A model generated the notes under the pieces. That model had not been told where the DNA came from and ran no database searches. It saw nothing but the letters and a program-made list of their open reading frames with translations. A stretch of DNA of 64,000 nucleotides from Kutzneria kofuensis (GTDB taxonomy: Bacteria; Actinomycetota; Actinomycetes; Mycobacteriales; Pseudonocardiaceae): the NCBI RefSeq assembly GCF_014203355.1, contig NZ_JACHIR010000002.1:248001-312000 (forward strand), read 5' to 3'. The translations under genes were made by a program, and so were the position numbers. The number at the start of each line of letters is the position of its first letter. Position 1 is the first letter of the stretch. This document shows positions 62,538-64,000 of this stretch, one piece after another.

Positions 62538-63457
62538 CAGGTGCCGTTGATCAGCCGGACGGCCAGGTCGGGGCTGAACTGGCCGGCCGGGACCGTGGGC
62601 GCGACGCCGCACTGGCCGTCCGACACGCCGGGGGTCTTGATCCACAGCAGCATGTCCGCCCCGCCGCCGGTCTGGGGCGGCGTGCCGAGCTTGCGGCCGG
62701 CGGGGTTGCACCACTCGCCGTCGGAGCCGTTGCCGTTGCGGCTGGTGTCGATCACGAACTTCGCGGCGTAGCCGAGGGCGGCGTTGACGGAGTCGGCGTA
62801 GCTGATCGACGAACTGGTGGTGTAGAAGTTGGACACGTTCAGCGCGAAGCCCCGGATGCTGCTGACCCCGGCGGATTTCAGCCGGCCGGCCATGGTGCCG
62901 GCGGCGACCCAGCCGGCGTTGCCGGCGTCGAGATAGGCCGACGCGTTGGGGGCCTTCTCCTGGAACATTCTGGCGGCGAAGGCGAGCATGGCGAGCCGGT
63001 CGGAGATGTCCGACGACGAGGTCATGCAGCTGATGTCGGCGAGACCGTCCGGTTCGATGATCACCACCGCCGGCTTGGCGCCGATGCCGGCGGCGAAGCT
63101 GGAGATCCACGTCTCGTAGGCGCTCATGCTGCTCGCGCCGCCGCTGGACTCGCCGCCGCAGACGTCCCGTTCCGGCAGGTTGTAGGCGACGAGCACCGGC
63201 ACCAGGTTGTGGCTGGCGGCGGCCCCGACGTAACTGCCGACGGTGCCGCCGATGTTCGCGTCGTCGCCGAACCAGCGGGCGATCGGCTTGCTCGCGATGG
63301 CCGACTGGATGGCGCCGGCCCGGGAATCGCCGGGATTGTTCCGCACCCAGACCGCCGGGGCCGAGTCCGGATTGACGTAGAAGCCGGTGGTGGCGGCGCC
63401 GGCGGGGACGCCACCGGCGAGCAGCAGCAGGGTCGCGGCGAGGACGGTCCACCTCAT
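62537..63457 (-). CDS. Secreted GH6 cellulase (endoglucanase/cellobiohydrolase), catalytic domain only
   Basis: A 306-residue exported glycoside hydrolase family 6 enzyme cleaving beta-1,4-glucan with inversion. The signal peptide ends near AGA (residue 21). Family blocks: VLVAYNLPERDVCGG, AVVIIEPDGLADISC, YLDAGNAGWVAAG and KFVIDTSRNGNGSDGEWCNP. The Asp of PERD is the expected acid. No carbohydrate-binding module is attached, unlike many GH6 cellulases. The ATG at 63457 has GGAGG upstream, 17 bp after the GH9 stop. Confidence 0.93.
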   Translation of the reverse strand: MRWTVLAATLLLLAGGVPAGAATTGFYVNPDSAPAVWVRNNPGDSRAGAIQSAIASKPIARWFGDDANIGGTVGSYVGAAASHNLVPVLVAYNLPERDVCGGESSGGASSMSAYETWISSFAAGIGAKPAVVIIEPDGLADISCMTSSSDISDRLAMLAFAARMFQEKAPNASAYLDAGNAGWVAAGTMAGRLKSAGVSSIRGFALNVSNFYTTSSSISYADSVNAALGYAAKFVIDTSRNGNGSDGEWCNPAGRKLGTPPQTGGGADMLLWIKTPGVSDGQCGVAPTVPAGQFSPDLAVRLINGT

Positions 63458-63474
63458 CGTGGACCTCCTTTCGA

Positions 63475-64000
63475 TCACGGTCGCAGGGAGTCGACGAAGC
63501 CGGCGAGCCAGGCCAGCGAGGAGTTCCAGTTGATCGCCACCTCGTTGGTGGAGTACGAGTCGATCTCGTCGAGGTAGCACTTGGCCGGCCGGCAGCCGGG
63601 CAGGTTCTGTTGCGCCACCGGGTCGTCCAGCCCGGAGTTCGGGCCGCCGGCCATCGAGCCGGCGGGCGGCTCGGGCAGCTTCGGATCCAGTTCGTGGGCG
63701 AAGATCCGGTTGTGCTCGTTGTGGCTGGCGCGTTCGCCGTAGCCGGTGATGTAGGACTGGTTGACGGCGTTGCGGCCGAGCAGGTAGTCCATCGACTCCA
63801 GCACCGCGTCGCGGTAGCCGGGCCGGCCCGTCAGGTCGTACGCGGTGGCGATGATCAGGGCGTTGTTCGTGGTGGCGCTGTTGGAACCCCACACGTACTG
63901 GCCGTCCGCCGGCCGGTAGGGATTGGGATATCCCTGCGACTTCAGGTCTTTGACGTACCCGTCGGCGACCTTGAGCACCCGCGCGCGGGCCGCCGCGACA
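63475..64000 (-). CDS. GH9 cellulase, C-terminal part (runs off the right edge)
   Basis: The last 174 codons of a glycoside hydrolase family 9 enzyme are visible; the frame is open to base 64000. Diagnostic blocks are GQYVWGSNSATTNNALIIAT, the active-site histidine/arginine loop ERASHNEHNRIFAHELDP, AGGPNSGLDDP and DSYSTNEVAINWN, in which the Glu of TNEV is the general acid. It ends at the catalytic domain without a C-terminal binding module. With GH6 it would give complementary cellulose attack; GH9 lies upstream in the operon. Confidence 0.92.
   Translation of the reverse strand, partial: VAAARARVLKVADGYVKDLKSQGYPNPYRPADGQYVWGSNSATTNNALIIATAYDLTGRPGYRDAVLESMDYLLGRNAVNQSYITGYGERASHNEHNRIFAHELDPKLPEPPAGSMAGGPNSGLDDPVAQQNLPGCRPAKCYLDEIDSYSTNEVAINWNSSLAWLAGFVDSLRP

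Overview
The window is 64 kb of a high-GC actinobacterial chromosome. Supporting signs are dense G/C-ending codons, many GTG starts, ATGA/GTGA overlaps between neighbouring genes, a furA-katG pair, twin-arginine and lipobox exports, WD40/nSTAND1 and PF04672 families, and a KstR-type steroid operator. A soil saprophyte of the Pseudonocardiaceae or a related family is a reasonable inference; the genus is not decidable. I see no rRNA, tRNA, CRISPR array, prophage or intact insertion sequence.

Layout. (1) 1-7755: a glycan locus. Alpha-mannosidase (GH38, cut by the window edge), GH4 glycosidase and a DeoR regulator face away from a PfkB sugar kinase, a sugar ABC importer lacking its own ATPase and a cytoplasmic GH29 fucosidase. 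(2) 7794-18759: SAM methyltransferase and a large nSTAND1-WD40 protein; a secreted PEBP protein; an HTH protein divergent from an epimerase with two palindromes between them; then an SRPBCC protein, a small unknown protein, a CarH-like MerR regulator and an SDR. (3) 19125-31596: furA-katG, secreted SGNH hydrolase, receptor Ser/Thr kinase, secreted S15-type peptidase, a 4Fe-4S protein, a DinB-like protein, a patch of gene remnants, a secreted sugar-dehydrogenase-like lipoprotein, and TetR divergent from an aldo/keto reductase. (4) 33150-40382: secreted GH29-like enzyme with two carbohydrate-binding modules, a TolB-like/MFS/phosphoesterase operon, an AlkD-like protein and a 47-residue protein.

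(5) 40387-55945 is the most interesting part. Two leftward operons and one rightward operon encode a three-subunit molybdenum hydroxylase with a CoxG partner, an ACMSD-like amidohydrolase, an alpha/beta hydrolase, an NCS2 permease, a UbiX/UbiD prenyl-FMN decarboxylase pair, an isochorismatase-fold amidohydrolase and a complete aromatic-type ABC importer. One LysR and two related GntR regulators are included. Together they look like a catabolic pathway for an (N-hetero)aromatic carboxylate. The parts recall nicotinate/picolinate degradation, but no ring monooxygenase or ring-cleaving dioxygenase is present, so the substrate is open.

(6) 56375-61520: a GMC oxidoreductase and an aldehyde dehydrogenase behind a textbook KstR box, then a MocR regulator divergent from an AhpD-like protein. 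(7) 61710-64000: an unusually AT-rich nested palindrome, then a leftward cellulose operon (GH9, GH6, sugar-phosphate isomerase-like protein) running in from the right edge.

Overall this is a saprophytic accessory region: plant or fungal polymer breakdown, aromatic and steroid catabolism, and oxidative or light stress responses, each with a local regulator. All functional statements are homology judgements by eye; no database search was run.
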